This document shows, piece after piece, positions 1 to 9,937 of a stretch of 64,000 nt of DNA. The first letter of the stretch is position 1. Every line of letters starts with the position of its first letter. The stretch is taken from the NCBI RefSeq assembly GCF_000758755.1, contig NZ_JRMV01000275.1, positions 153,486 to 217,485 of the forward strand, given 5' to 3'. Both the position numbers and the translations under genes were made by a program. Under the pieces are notes generated by a model. That model was not told the origin of the DNA, ran no database searches, and was given only the letters and a program-made list of their open reading frames with translations. The DNA is from Actinomyces sp. S6-Spd3 (GTDB lineage Bacteria > Actinomycetota > Actinomycetes > Actinomycetales > Actinomycetaceae).

Positions 1-307
1 CATCCTTATCGGAAACCTCCGAGAGGTTCATAATCACCGGAATACCGTCACGGTAGGGCTCAGCGATTGCGGGAGCATCATTGTAGTTCAGCGGGCGAAC
101 CGTCACGATGCGAGAAAGATCGGCCTGCTGAGAGCTACGACGCTCCTCGCGGTGGATCGGAGTGACATTCGATGCGGGAGTGGGCGTAATGTGAGCCACC
201 TCTGTCTCCTCAAACTCTTCGGGAAGGAAGTCCAAAGTGCTCTCATCGACCTCTTCCGGGGTGTACCAACCCATGAATTGGCGTGCTTTCGCTCCGAAGC
301 CTGACAT
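1..307 (-). CDS. sepF: Cell division protein SepF, partial (N-terminal part)
   Basis: SepF is a membrane-associated FtsZ partner that anchors and aligns the Z-ring and stands in for FtsA in actinobacteria. About 100 codons are visible; the C-terminal part lies outside the window. The start of the SepF globular domain is readable: a run reading RIVTVRPLNYNDAPAIAEPY, then GIPVIMNLSEV, typical of the family. Between the N-terminus and this domain is an acidic, proline-containing linker. Two tandem ATG codons (310 and 307) follow an AAGGAG site; the second has the better spacing, so I chose 307. It is downstream of ftsZ and pgeF on the same strand, the usual actinobacterial place, although the ylmE gene often found between them is missing. 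Confidence 0.93.
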   Translation of the reverse strand, partial: MSGFGAKARQFMGWYTPEEVDESTLDFLPEEFEETEVAHITPTPASNVTPIHREERRSSQQADLSRIVTVRPLNYNDAPAIAEPYRDGIPVIMNLSEVSDKD

Positions 308-369
308 CATGCTCTCCTTGAAATAATGGGACCTGTGCACAAGGTAATGCCCCAGAGCATCGCTTCAGC

Positions 370-1116
370 TTAAGAGTGTCGGCATGTCGCAATTACCGAC
401 GCAAAACGCCCACATTCGGGGGAACGACGGTAGGAATGGTAGGCCGGGTTCTCGAGCGTACACTCGCCCACCCAAGACGCGCTAACTCCACGTTCGCGGG
501 CCCACTGTAAGGCAGCACCCGGCAAATCTAAGGCCTCGGTGCCCCATGACGTTTGCGAGGCAATGGCGGAGCAGCTGGCGGCGCTTTCTTCTCTCATCTG
601 CGGCGAAACTTCATAGCATTTGCCGCAGATACACGGACCGATGAGCATAGAGATTTCTTCATTTTGCACGCCGCAGCAACGAAAAGCATCAAGGGCGTGC
701 GACAAGATTCCGTGAAGGAAGCCGACCCGACCAGCGTGAACCGCACCGATGACTCCCTGGCGTGAACTCAACAATACCGGCATGCAATCTGCTGTCATTA
801 CCGCAAGGGCTGGCGGGGTTTCCCATTGACGAGAATCGACGACGATTCCGTCAGACTCGATGGGACCCCACTCCCCCATGCGCCCAGAGTCATAACAAGA
901 GATCTTCGCAGGATCAAGAATCTCAACAGTGGCCGAGTGAGTCTGGTTCATCCAAACGATTGGTGCCCCGATCTGAGTAAAAAGTCCGAAACGCCGTTCT
1001 TCAACAAGCCGAGGGTCATCGGGAACATGCGCGCCATAGTTGTCCCGGTATGGGTCGGTGCCCGCGCCAACTTCAGTGAAGAAGACGCGGGCACCGGGCA
1101 GGTCAGTATGCTTCAT
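370..1116 (-). CDS. pgeF: PgeF/YfiH-family protein (peptidoglycan editing factor, multicopper-oxidase-like fold)
   Basis: Member of the DUF152/YfiH/PgeF family, 248 residues, a normal length. Family members have been linked to correcting peptidoglycan precursor composition and to purine nucleoside cleavage. The metal-site residues are visible as His60 (NQTHS), Cys111 (TADCMP) and His127 (VHAG), followed by the IGPCICGKCYEV segment also typical of the family. Its ATG overlaps the ftsZ stop by one base (TGATG), so it is translationally coupled to ftsZ, and sepF follows after about 60 bases. The family is certain; the exact substrate here is inferred from relatives. Confidence 0.92.
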   Translation of the reverse strand: MKHTDLPGARVFFTEVGAGTDPYRDNYGAHVPDDPRLVEERRFGLFTQIGAPIVWMNQTHSATVEILDPAKISCYDSGRMGEWGPIESDGIVVDSRQWETPPALAVMTADCMPVLLSSRQGVIGAVHAGRVGFLHGILSHALDAFRCCGVQNEEISMLIGPCICGKCYEVSPQMREESAASCSAIASQTSWGTEALDLPGAALQWARERGVSASWVGECTLENPAYHSYRRSPECGRFASVIATCRHS

Positions 1117-2357
1117 CAGCGCAGGAAGTCCGGAATGTCCAAGACATCCGAATGCTGTTCCTCTTCGAAGACGCGAGGAACTTCGAGGGAAGAAGGAACT
1201 TCCTTCGATCCGTCTTCTTCGGTAGGACGCGCGATCGGAATCTGGTTGGTACGAGTCGGCAGTTCCGGATCTGCGCGGTGTGCAGCGGTATGAGTCGAGG
1301 CAACCTCACCGAGGCGGCGCTGCGGTGCCGGCTGCTGTTCGCTCTTTTCGGGGCGAGTCTGGACGGGGCGAGGCGCGATGACGGGTTCACTGATCGGGCC
1401 TGCCTGCGTCGCAACCTCATCAAAGCCTGCAGCGATAACTGTCACGCGGATCTCGTCGCCCAGCGAATCGTCGATAACCGAGCCGAAGATGATGTTCGCC
1501 TCGGGGTGCGCGGCCTCGCGAACAAGGAGCGAGGACTGGTAGATCTCCTGCAGACCAAGGTCGGAACCGCCCTGGAAGAACATGAGGACGCCGTGCGCAC
1601 CATCGATCGAGGCCTCGAGAAGGGGCGAAGAAATTGCGGACTCAACCGCGCGCAGAGCGCGATCTTCACCGGTTGCAGAGCCGATACCCATGAGGGCAGA
1701 ACCGGCATCCTTCATCACGGACTTCACATCGTTGAAGTCAACGTTGATCAGACCCGGAGTCGTGATCAGTTCAGTGATGCCCTGGACACCTGAAAGGAGG
1801 ACTTGGTCAGCAGCGCGGAAAGCTTCAAGAACCGAAATATTCGCGTCAGAAATCTGCAGGAGGCGATCGTTGGGGATCACAATGAGGGTGTCGACTTCTT
1901 CGCGCAACTTTTCCACACCTGCATCCGCCTGAGAAGCACGGCGATTTCCTTCGAAGGAGAAGGGACGAGTGACGACACCGACGGTCAGTGCACCCGCGGT
2001 GCGCGCAATCTTTGCAACGACGGGGGCTGCGCCCGTACCGGTACCGCCGCCTTCACCCGCGGTCACGAAGACCATGTCTGCCCCCTCGAGGGCTTCGGTG
2101 ATTTCGTCAATGTGGTCTTCGGCAGCCTGGCGACCGACCGCAGGATCTGCGCCAGCGCCGAGGCCGTGCGTGAGATCGCGACCGATATCAAGCTTGGTTT
2201 CTGCATCGGACATGAGCAGCGCCTGCGCGTCCGTGTTCACGGCGATAAATTCAACGCCCTTCAAGCCCACTTCAATCATTCGATTGACGGCGTTCACACC
2301 GCCACCACCGACTCCGACGACCTTAATAACCGCCAGATGATTCTGCGGTGCGACCAT
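1116..2357 (-). CDS. ftsZ: Cell division GTPase FtsZ
   Basis: Tubulin-like GTPase that forms the Z-ring at the division site. From the chosen start it is 413 residues. Visible features are the N-terminal [14 protein letters not shown], the GTP-binding loop GGGTGTG at residues 103-109, the T7 loop NVDFND at 205-210, a long variable linker rich in Pro and Gln, and the conserved C-terminal peptide [10 protein letters not shown] that binds SepF and other partners. I chose the ATG at 2357, which gives the canonical [15 protein letters not shown] start, over an in-frame upstream codon at 2396. It lies between ftsQ and pgeF. The 96-base gap to ftsQ could hold an additional promoter, but I cannot define it. 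Confidence 0.98.
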   Translation of the reverse strand: MVAPQNHLAVIKVVGVGGGGVNAVNRMIEVGLKGVEFIAVNTDAQALLMSDAETKLDIGRDLTHGLGAGADPAVGRQAAEDHIDEITEALEGADMVFVTAGEGGGTGTGAAPVVAKIARTAGALTVGVVTRPFSFEGNRRASQADAGVEKLREEVDTLIVIPNDRLLQISDANISVLEAFRAADQVLLSGVQGITELITTPGLINVDFNDVKSVMKDAGSALMGIGSATGEDRALRAVESAISSPLLEASIDGAHGVLMFFQGGSDLGLQEIYQSSLLVREAAHPEANIIFGSVIDDSLGDEIRVTVIAAGFDEVATQAGPISEPVIAPRPVQTRPEKSEQQPAPQRRLGEVASTHTAAHRADPELPTRTNQIPIARPTEEDGSKEVPSSLEVPRVFEEEQHSDVLDIPDFLR

Positions 2358-2493
2358 AACCCTGCCCTCTTTCTGCGCACCAACCTTAAACCTCAAGTGG
2401 AAGGTTGATGTTTGACCTGCTTTTAGACGGAAAGACGGTAGGGGTAGGACACCTCTTCTTCAAGGTCATTTGTGGGCGTGTCGCTTCTCGAAC

Positions 2494-3588
2494 TTAAGAA
2501 GTGACAGGATGCACGGGAGAAGACACGTCGTAGGTGCGCGCCTGACGCTGCGAAACCAAAACCTGAGCCACTTTTGCTTTCAGATCATTCTCGCTAGCGA
2601 CTCCCCAATTTAAAGTCCGCGAGTTCGACAATGTCATCGATACGGTCTGACCGTCATGAGTGATCATCGTGATTTGAGAACGCAATTCGTCTCCCATTGC
2701 CGCCCAAATTGCAGCAACCTCACCGGCAGCACGCGAACGCTCGTCTCCATCAGGCAGAGTTGTCGGCGCCATTCCTTCGGGCATGGAAGGAGAGGAGGAC
2801 AAACTCACGCCTTGATCGTCCACCAAGGACCAAGCAGCCCCCTCCTTTACCGCAAGAACCGCCTGACGCGGGCGCACCGTGATCTTTAGGCCTCGTGGCC
2901 ACGTGCGCTCAACCTGAGCCTCACGAACCAAACGCACCTGGCCAATAGCAGCACTCACTTTTGAGGTCGATAGACGTGGGAGCGGAGTAGAAGCAAAAGG
3001 CTGAATCGCGGCTTGCACCTCAGAGGTTGTTGCACCATCTTCGCCCAAGCCCTCAATCGAAACCTTGGACGTGTCCAGCGCGAAAAGCGGAGAGAAAAAG
3101 ATCCCCCACACAAGCGCAGCAACCACTACGCATACAGCAGATACCGTCGCGATCCGAGTGAGCACTAATCGACGCTGCGCTAACTGACGCTCTTTTCGGC
3201 GCTCGCCCAAGTCTGCAGTCGCGCTCTCATCACTCGAGCCTAAAACTGTCGCAGCATCCGACTGACCGATAGGACGGCGAAGAAGGTCACCACTGGTTGG
3301 ACGAGCTGCTGCTTCGCGTCGCGAACGACGCAACTCACGATTGCGTTCACGTCTCGCCGTGCGCTCATCACGCGCTTCGCTCCCCCGACGAATCCGCGAA
3401 GCACGTGCACCCGTTGAAAAATGAGCCTCACGCTCACTTCCGCTTTCTTCACCCCGCATCGAGGCCTGCGGGGCCTCGACCACCTCAGCTGCGCCTCGGC
3501 GATCGTCTTCGGGAGCGGATTCAGGAGCGCTCGCCGGTTCTTGAGGAGGAAAGGCGCGGCTGCGACGAGGACGAGGGGGTTGTTTCAC
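2494..3588 (-). CDS. ftsQ: Cell division protein FtsQ/DivIB
   Basis: Single-pass membrane protein of the divisome that links FtsL and FtsB to the septal synthase. About 364 residues from the GTG at 3588, which overlaps the murC stop as GTGA and has a GGGAG site; a longer frame from 3618 would overlap murC by 34 bases. It has a long, charged, probably disordered cytoplasmic region (about 1-140, rich in Arg, Glu, Pro and Ser), one transmembrane helix near 145-168, then the POTRA domain (FALDTSKVSIEGLGED onward) and the FtsQ C-terminal domain. The cytoplasmic tail is longer than in E. coli, which is common in actinobacteria. Confidence 0.93.
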   Translation of the reverse strand: MKQPPRPRRSRAFPPQEPASAPESAPEDDRRGAAEVVEAPQASMRGEESGSEREAHFSTGARASRIRRGSEARDERTARRERNRELRRSRREAAARPTSGDLLRRPIGQSDAATVLGSSDESATADLGERRKERQLAQRRLVLTRIATVSAVCVVVAALVWGIFFSPLFALDTSKVSIEGLGEDGATTSEVQAAIQPFASTPLPRLSTSKVSAAIGQVRLVREAQVERTWPRGLKITVRPRQAVLAVKEGAAWSLVDDQGVSLSSSPSMPEGMAPTTLPDGDERSRAAGEVAAIWAAMGDELRSQITMITHDGQTVSMTLSNSRTLNWGVASENDLKAKVAQVLVSQRQARTYDVSSPVHPVTS

Positions 3589-4991
3589 TGAGCGCTCCCA
3601 GCGCCGTCGTGTTCCCACTCATCGAGTACATCCTGATCGCATTGGGTAATCGATCCGGCACCCATGGTCAGGAGAATTCCCCCTTCAGTAACCTCTCGAG
3701 CAGCCAGACGAGCGGCCTCATGCATGTCAGGGACGTAGCGTGCCTTCGGCAGGTGCGAAGTGATGAGAGTCGAGTCAACGCCCGGAACGGGGTCTTCACG
3801 TGCTCCGTAGATATCACAGACATAGACGTGATCAGCATGCGAAAGCGCATCAGCAAAACGCCCCGCGAAAGATTGGGTTCGCGAATACAAGTGAGGCTGG
3901 AAGACAACGCTTACTTCCCCATTCCCGGCTGCACTGCGGGCTTGGGTAATGGCTGCTGCGACCTCAGTGGGATGATGCGCATAGTCATCGTAAAGCCGAC
4001 GTCCGCCGTTTTCCCCCTTGAATTCAAAACGACGAGAAGTCCCGCTGAAAGCAGTGAGCGAGGAAGCCATGAGATGCCCCTCGATACCCAAACGAACGCC
4101 AGCAATCCACGCGGCCACCGCATTCACAATGTTGTGCAGGCCCGGGACGCGCAGATTAATCTCGACCGTTTCTGCGTTCCACAAAACTTGAGCCGATGCG
4201 ATGTGTCCATCGGTTGTCGCGTCTTTGATGACGACATCGCAGGGCGCACCAAGTTCAGGGCTTTCCTGTCCTTCACGCCCGTAGGTCACGGTATCAATAC
4301 CGCGTCCTTTCGCGTAACGAGCAAGGCGAGCGCTCCCCGCGTCCTCACCGCAGCACACAAGTGTTCCGCCCTCACGAAGACACCCAACGAAGTCAACGAA
4401 AACTTGTTCAAAGGCCTCGCGACTTCCATAGCGGTCCAAGTGATCGGGCTCGACATTGGTAACGATTTCGATCCACGGCGTGTAGTTCAGGAAAGAGCCG
4501 TCGGATTCATCGGCCTCGGCAACGAAAATATCTCCACTGCCCAAGTGAGCTCCCGAACCAAGTTCAGGGATGACAGACCCAACCGCAATCGAAGGATCTG
4601 CGCCCGCCTGACGCAGGGCCATTGAGAGCATTCCCGAGGTCGTCGTTTTTCCATGAGCGCCTGCAACCGCAACGAAACGCATTCCGCTAGCGGCCAGAGC
4701 AAGAGCTTGAGATCGATGGATAACCCTCAGCCCTTCTTTGCGGGCATAAGCAAGTTCTGGATTTGTCTCTCGGACAGCGGTCGAAACGACAACAACGCTA
4801 TCTGCGGGAACATGCGAAGCATCGTGGCCGACGAAAACCTTCACACCCACGCTGCGTAGGTGGTCCAAGACCGGTGAATCCTTTTGATCGGATCCCGAGA
4901 CTTCAAGGCCTCGATCTTTCAAAAGCTCTGCGACCACTGACATTCCAGCGCCGCCGATACCGATCAGGTGGAAGCGATGTGAGGTACTCAC
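3585..4991 (-). CDS. murC: UDP-N-acetylmuramate--L-alanine ligase MurC
   Basis: Cytoplasmic ATP-dependent ligase that adds L-alanine to UDP-MurNAc, the first step in building the peptidoglycan stem peptide. It is 468 residues, a normal length. It has the N-terminal nucleotide-binding segment GIGGAGMS (11-18), the Mur ligase P-loop GAHGKTTTSG (111-120), the ADESDGSFL segment, and the C-terminal VFQPHLYSRT motif typical of MurC. It overlaps murG upstream and ftsQ downstream by four bases each, which indicates translational coupling in the dcw operon. Confidence 0.98.
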   Translation of the reverse strand: MSTSHRFHLIGIGGAGMSVVAELLKDRGLEVSGSDQKDSPVLDHLRSVGVKVFVGHDASHVPADSVVVVSTAVRETNPELAYARKEGLRVIHRSQALALAASGMRFVAVAGAHGKTTTSGMLSMALRQAGADPSIAVGSVIPELGSGAHLGSGDIFVAEADESDGSFLNYTPWIEIVTNVEPDHLDRYGSREAFEQVFVDFVGCLREGGTLVCCGEDAGSARLARYAKGRGIDTVTYGREGQESPELGAPCDVVIKDATTDGHIASAQVLWNAETVEINLRVPGLHNIVNAVAAWIAGVRLGIEGHLMASSLTAFSGTSRRFEFKGENGGRRLYDDYAHHPTEVAAAITQARSAAGNGEVSVVFQPHLYSRTQSFAGRFADALSHADHVYVCDIYGAREDPVPGVDSTLITSHLPKARYVPDMHEAARLAAREVTEGGILLTMGAGSITQCDQDVLDEWEHDGAGSAQ

Positions 4992-6118
4992 TTTTCAGCC
5001 TTCTTCCCATGAAGAGTCGATTCGATCAGGTCGGCAAGTTTAAGCGCGCCATCGGGTTGAGCCAGAGCTCGCGATGCCTGCGCCATCTGCTGCAATTCTG
5101 CGCTTCCGAGCAGGGGGAAGATCTTCTCACAAACGTAGTGGGAATTCAGATCCGAGTCCGCAACGAGAAGAGCACCACCGTGAGCAACGTGGTCAGCGGC
5201 ATTAAGCTTCTGCTCTCCATTACCGATAGGAAGCGGAACATATACGCACGGCAATCCCAGTGCGGTCATCTCGGCGACAGTGCCTGCTCCTGAACGGCAG
5301 ACAACAAGGTCAGCGACAGCTAGCGCGTCTTCCATTGTTGAGAGGTAATCAATCACGTGCCAGCGTTGTGCAACGCCAGCTGCAGACACCGCCTGAGAAA
5401 CTTCCTGATCCTTGCCCTTCCCAGTCAAGTGAAGCACTTGCACGTTTGGCGGAAGCTGCGCGGCAGCGGCAATCATCGCACGATTAACGTTGAGAGCGCC
5501 AAGAGATCCTCCGGTGATGAGGAGAGTCTCCATCTTCGGATCAATTCCCAACCTCGAGGCCGCCTGCTCGCGTGCAGCGAGGCGTCCTTCCTCACTGGAG
5601 CGAGTAGCGGCCAGCTCCTGGATGGCAGGGCGAAGCGGCAAGCCCGTCACTTCCGTAATTCCTTGCTTGGCAATCAGCGGTGTCGAGGGGAAAGTCAGGC
5701 CCAAAGCCGAGGCCCAGCGAGCACCCACGCGATTAGCCAAACCCGGCCGCGCATTTTGCTCGTGGATGATGATCGGAATGCCCATTTTACGGGCGGCAAG
5801 ATAAGCAGGCGTGGACACATATCCGCCAAAACCAACAAGTGCCTGCGCTCCCTGGAGGACCGAGCGACACTGAGCAATGGCTTGCTTCATGCGACGCGGC
5901 AATGAGAAGAACTGCAGGGAAGGCTTCCGGGGAAGCGGAACGCGTTCAATTGTCACAAGTTCGATCCCCGCTGCCGGAACAAGGGTCGTTTCCAAGCCCT
6001 GTTTCGTTCCAAGCGCGACGACCTCGTACCCGCGTGAACGCAGTTCAAGGGCCGTTGCGAGCAGGGGGTTCACATGCCCCGCTGTTCCTCCGCCAGCAAG
6101 AACGATCTTCTCACTCAT
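4988..6118 (-). CDS. murG: Lipid II synthase, N-acetylglucosaminyltransferase MurG
   Basis: Peripheral membrane glycosyltransferase of the GT28 family that transfers GlcNAc from UDP-GlcNAc to lipid I, giving lipid II. It is 376 residues. The donor loop GGGTAGHVNP lies near residues 8-17, and ITGGSLGALNVN starts the second Rossmann domain. VCRSGAGTVAEMTALGLPCVYVPLP is the UDP-GlcNAc binding region, shown here only as the recognisable SGAGTVAE core. It overlaps ftsW and murC by ATGA junctions on either side. Confidence 0.97.
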   Translation of the reverse strand: MSEKIVLAGGGTAGHVNPLLATALELRSRGYEVVALGTKQGLETTLVPAAGIELVTIERVPLPRKPSLQFFSLPRRMKQAIAQCRSVLQGAQALVGFGGYVSTPAYLAARKMGIPIIIHEQNARPGLANRVGARWASALGLTFPSTPLIAKQGITEVTGLPLRPAIQELAATRSSEEGRLAAREQAASRLGIDPKMETLLITGGSLGALNVNRAMIAAAAQLPPNVQVLHLTGKGKDQEVSQAVSAAGVAQRWHVIDYLSTMEDALAVADLVVCRSGAGTVAEMTALGLPCVYVPLPIGNGEQKLNAADHVAHGGALLVADSDLNSHYVCEKIFPLLGSAELQQMAQASRALAQPDGALKLADLIESTLHGKKAEK

Positions 6119-7392
6119 CGTGTTCCTTCCGTGGAGCGTTGACGTTTCTTTCCGGGATGACGACGCCGCGATGAGACGCGGGGGTCACGCAAACTCGAGA
6201 ATTTCAGGCCCATTGTCATCCCTGCATTCTCGCGTGCGCAGGCAGCAACGACGGCAATCGCAGAGACCGTAAAGAGATATGAGGATCCGCCATATGAAAC
6301 AAGGGGAAGAGGAACACCAATAACGGGACCCATCCCTGTCACGGAAGCGATATTAATGAAGGCCTGGATCCCAATCCACGTTGCAACGCCACCGGTGATG
6401 ATGGCGGCAAAGAATGAATTCGTGGTGCGAATGAGCCGCAGCATTCCCCAAATCATGAGGCACAGGCACGTAATAACGGTGAGGGACCCCAAAAGGCCAA
6501 ACTCTTCGCCGATAATCGCCAAGATAAAGTCTGTGTGCGCGGCCTGGAGATAATTCCATTTCTCGCGCGATGCCCCCGGCCCAAGACCGGTCAGGCCGCC
6601 TGATCCCAATGCCCACAGCGCGTGGTCAATCTGTTCGGGAGCAGACAGGTTCCGTGCGGGACGATTCCACGGCATGACCGCAGCAATACGCTTCAAACGC
6701 GTTGGGTTTTGGAAGACAAGGAATACTCCCAAAGGAATCACAGCTGCTGCGATGGTGAGGAACCACCGCTTGGGCAATCCTGCAACCCACACTGCTCCGG
6801 CAGCTCCCGCTGCCATGACCATTGCGGTTCCCATGTCCTTGCCCAGCATGACGTCAACAAGAGCGAGAAATGCAGTGCCGCCCACCGTGACCGCCATTTG
6901 CTTCCAGTCTTGGCGCCTTGCGCCTTCTCGAGTCAGCACCCTTCCAAGGGCGATGATCAGAGCAAGCTTGAGGAACTCAGATGGCTGGAAGGTTCCCAGC
7001 CCTGGGAGAGACACCCAGTTGGTATTGCCGCCTTGAGAAGCAGCCAAAGGAGTCAAGACGAGGCCTTGAAAACCGAGTGCGATCAGGAAAACCAGAGGTG
7101 CCGCTCGGTACCACAGCGATGAGGGAATACGTTGAATGATGATCGCTGCGACTAAGAATGAGATTCCGGTAATTGCGAGCTGACGAGCGAAGGTACTGTA
7201 TGGGCTACCACCTTGGGAGATCGTCGTAACTGCTGATGCAGAAAAGCCCATGACCAAGCCGAATAGCGTCAAAATCAGTGCAGGTAGAGCAATGAGATAG
7301 TAGGTCGCTACAGGCGAGTAGACCTTATCTTCCTCATTTCGCCGTGCAAATTCGAAGCGAGGAATATGGAGACGCTCAAGAAGAGAGGTCAT
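6115..7392 (-). CDS. ftsW: Septal peptidoglycan glycosyltransferase FtsW (SEDS family)
   Basis: Polytopic membrane protein of the SEDS family that polymerises lipid II at the septum together with its class B PBP partner (ftsI, upstream). About 425 residues with around ten hydrophobic segments; the signature near the C-terminal end reads GVPLPLVSYGGSSYLFT. I chose the ATG at 7392 because it overlaps the murD stop as ATGA; the open frame extends four codons further. The basic C-terminal tail (RRRHPGKKRQR) is cytoplasmic. It sits between murD and murG as in most dcw clusters. Confidence 0.96.
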   Translation of the reverse strand: MTSLLERLHIPRFEFARRNEEDKVYSPVATYYLIALPALILTLFGLVMGFSASAVTTISQGGSPYSTFARQLAITGISFLVAAIIIQRIPSSLWYRAAPLVFLIALGFQGLVLTPLAASQGGNTNWVSLPGLGTFQPSEFLKLALIIALGRVLTREGARRQDWKQMAVTVGGTAFLALVDVMLGKDMGTAMVMAAGAAGAVWVAGLPKRWFLTIAAAVIPLGVFLVFQNPTRLKRIAAVMPWNRPARNLSAPEQIDHALWALGSGGLTGLGPGASREKWNYLQAAHTDFILAIIGEEFGLLGSLTVITCLCLMIWGMLRLIRTTNSFFAAIITGGVATWIGIQAFINIASVTGMGPVIGVPLPLVSYGGSSYLFTVSAIAVVAACARENAGMTMGLKFSSLRDPRVSSRRRHPGKKRQRSTEGTR

Positions 7393-8855
7393 TGGGCAGC
7401 CCAATTAGCTTCAAGGCGCGCGACCGCCTCGCGGAAAACCTCCCCGCGCTGGGCGTAAGAGCGGAATTGATCCCACGACGCACAGGCCGGTGCAAGCACA
7501 ACAGTATCTCCGGGGCGCGAGAGGGCAACGGCCTCATTCACAACGGAGAACATCCAGTCTTCGTGTCCATCAACTTCAACGAAGGGAACTGTCGGCGCAT
7601 ATTGCGCGAGCGCACGAAGGATCGCACTGCGGTCTTCCCCAATGACAACGACTCCGCGCAGTTGAGGAGCAATTTTTGCGACAAGGTCGCCAAATTCTTG
7701 GCCCTTTGTATCTCCCCCGGCAATCCAGATAGCTGTTCCTGGAGTAATTCCACGCAGAGAAGCCGCAGCGGCATGAGCATTTGTTGCCTTGGAATCATCA
7801 ATCCACGTAACGTCCGCGGCGTGAGAGATCACCGCACGTCGGTGATCAGCAGGATGGAAGTCACGAAGCCCCTGAGCAACTGCTTCCGGATTCACTCCAT
7901 AAGCGCGAGCGAGGCCAGCGGCGGCAGTGGCATCCATGCGCGCGGCATCTGTTACCCCATCGTGGTATGCAATACGCAGGTCATCAACTTCGGCGAGGAA
8001 TTGCGCCTGCATATGGCGCCTTTCCACGAAAGCTCGTTCCACCAGCGCATCTTCAACCCATCCCACTTGAGAAATCGACGGAATCCCAAGGGTCAGACCG
8101 ATAGCGCGAGCACCTTCAATGACGTCTGCCTCGGCGACCATGTGCTCGATCTCGATATCAGAAGAGGGATAGAAGCAAGCTACTTGCGTTGCGTGGTAGA
8201 CCTTTGCTTTGTCCGCCGCATAGGCTTCCGCACTACCGTGCCAATCAAGGTGATCAGCGTCAACATTGAGGCACACCGAAGCCAAAGGAGAAACCGTAGA
8301 AACCGTGTGCAACTGGAAGGAGGAAAGCTCGACGGCGAAAACCTCCGCGTCGGTATCAACGGCCTCGCAAATCGGCAAACCAATGTTGCCAACTTCAGCG
8401 ACTCGAGCTCCGGAGGCACGCAAAATAGAACCCAGCATGCCAACGGTCGTGGTCTTGCCGTTCGTCCCCGTCACGCACAGCCAGGGCCGTCCCGCATGAG
8501 AAGAATCTTCTTGTAGACGCCACGCAAGTTCAACCTCACCGATGACAGGGATTCCTGCATCTTGAGAAGCAGAAAAAATCGGGTGGTGTGCGGGAATTCC
8601 AGGAGAAACAACGATGCAATCAGGGTTCCATGCAATTGCCTCGCGTGAGAGGGCCTGAGCATCCGCCTTGTAGACGACCTCAACGCCAGTCAGCTCGTCT
8701 GGCTGAGCGGGAGTCTGCGCTTCACCCTGAGAAGAGGTATCGGGGCTACGCCCGTCAAACGCACGCAGCTGCGCGCCACGCGCAAGCAGCGCGCGAGCAG
8801 ATGCCTTTCCTGATACTCCCCACCCAAGGATTGCGAAACGGCCCTGCCAATTCAC
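7389..8855 (-). CDS. murD: UDP-N-acetylmuramoyl-L-alanine--D-glutamate ligase MurD
   Basis: Cytoplasmic ligase that adds D-glutamate to UDP-MurNAc-L-Ala. About 488 residues. Visible are the N-terminal FAILGWGVSGKASARALL, the P-loop VTGTNGKTTTVGM, the NVDADHLDWHGS carbamate/metal region, and C-terminal VLAPACASWDQF, which is the MurD version of the family's DQF motif. Two starts are possible: GTG at 8855, forming a GTGA overlap with the mraY stop as elsewhere in this operon, or ATG at 8870, overlapping mraY by 19 bases. Neither has a strong ribosome site; I prefer GTG for consistency with the operon pattern. Confidence 0.95.
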   Translation of the reverse strand: MNWQGRFAILGWGVSGKASARALLARGAQLRAFDGRSPDTSSQGEAQTPAQPDELTGVEVVYKADAQALSREAIAWNPDCIVVSPGIPAHHPIFSASQDAGIPVIGEVELAWRLQEDSSHAGRPWLCVTGTNGKTTTVGMLGSILRASGARVAEVGNIGLPICEAVDTDAEVFAVELSSFQLHTVSTVSPLASVCLNVDADHLDWHGSAEAYAADKAKVYHATQVACFYPSSDIEIEHMVAEADVIEGARAIGLTLGIPSISQVGWVEDALVERAFVERRHMQAQFLAEVDDLRIAYHDGVTDAARMDATAAAGLARAYGVNPEAVAQGLRDFHPADHRRAVISHAADVTWIDDSKATNAHAAAASLRGITPGTAIWIAGGDTKGQEFGDLVAKIAPQLRGVVVIGEDRSAILRALAQYAPTVPFVEVDGHEDWMFSVVNEAVALSRPGDTVVLAPACASWDQFRSYAQRGEVFREAVARLEANWAAQ

Positions 8856-9937
8856 AGTCGAGACACCCATTCTGCATAGAACAAACCGGCACCCATCACC
8901 GCGAAGAGCGCGGCAATGAGCCAGAAACGAATAACGATCGTGATTTCTTTCCAGCCCTTGAGCTCAAAGTGATGATGCAAAGGAGCCATACGGAAGACTC
9001 GTTTGTGGGTCATCTTGAAGACGCTGATCTGGATAACGTCGGAGAGCGTTGTCAGAACGTAGAGACCGCCGATCAGTACGGCAAGGAACTCTGTGTCGGT
9101 CAGAATCGACACTCCGGCGAGCGCCGCACCAATTGCTTGCGAGCCGGTATCTCCCATGAAGATTTGAGCAGGAGACGCATTCCACCACAGGAACCCGGCA
9201 AGAGCACCAACCAAAGATGAGCAGAAGATTGCGATCGAAAGAGGATCACGTGTGGTGTAGCAAGCGGAAATATTGACCGTATCGCCCCAACAAGATTGGA
9301 GCAGCTGGAAATAAGAGATAAAGGTGTAGGAGACGAAAACAAAGATACCCGCACCAGCAGCAAGGCCATCCAAGCCGTCTGTCAGGTTCACTGCGTTCGA
9401 CCATGCGGCGACGATGAAATTCACCCAAATGACAATGAGAACCACGGCAGCGAGAATTCCCCATTGCGTGAAGGTCAATCCCAGGGGGCGCGTCATTGAG
9501 ATATCGAAGATTCCAGGAGTACGACCATGAACATTCGGCCTGACCAAGATTCCCCACGTGAAGAGTGAGGCAATAGCAACCTGACCAACGATCTTTGCCC
9601 ATGCATGCAACCCCAGAGAGCGCTGGTGCATGATCTTGAGGGCGTCATCAAGAAGACCGATGAATCCGATACCAACAAAGAGGAAAACAAGAAGCCAGCC
9701 TGACCAAGAAGGCGAATGGCCATTAATCAGGTTTCCAGCCAGCCAGGCGATGACCGTCGCCAGGATAATAACCAGGCCACCCATTGTGGGTGTCCCGCGC
9801 TTTGTCATGTGCGCGGTCGGCCCGTCTTGGCGAATAAACTGCCCGTATTGGTGCCGGATCAGGTAATGGATCAGAACCGGGGTGAGGGAAATCGAAAGGA
9901 CTAAAGCAACCGCAAAGGCAATAATGAGCCCAATCAT
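8852..9937 (-). CDS. mraY: Phospho-N-acetylmuramoyl-pentapeptide transferase MraY
   Basis: Integral membrane enzyme that moves phospho-MurNAc-pentapeptide onto undecaprenyl phosphate, giving lipid I. 361 residues from the ATG at 9937, which overlaps the murF stop (ATGA) and follows a GGAGGAGG site. Signatures seen include KRGTPTMGGLVII, NAVNLTDGLDGLAAG and the HHHFELKGW catalytic His region near the C-terminus. Around ten transmembrane segments. A longer frame starting at 9976 is rejected because it runs into murF coding sequence. Confidence 0.97.
   Translation of the reverse strand: MIGLIIAFAVALVLSISLTPVLIHYLIRHQYGQFIRQDGPTAHMTKRGTPTMGGLVIILATVIAWLAGNLINGHSPSWSGWLLVFLFVGIGFIGLLDDALKIMHQRSLGLHAWAKIVGQVAIASLFTWGILVRPNVHGRTPGIFDISMTRPLGLTFTQWGILAAVVLIVIWVNFIVAAWSNAVNLTDGLDGLAAGAGIFVFVSYTFISYFQLLQSCWGDTVNISACYTTRDPLSIAIFCSSLVGALAGFLWWNASPAQIFMGDTGSQAIGAALAGVSILTDTEFLAVLIGGLYVLTTLSDVIQISVFKMTHKRVFRMAPLHHHFELKGWKEITIVIRFWLIAALFAVMGAGLFYAEWVSRL

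Noticed and set aside
3297..4625. 442-codon plus-strand open frame opposite murC/ftsQ
   Set aside because: Mirror frame over two certain genes, with low-complexity content.
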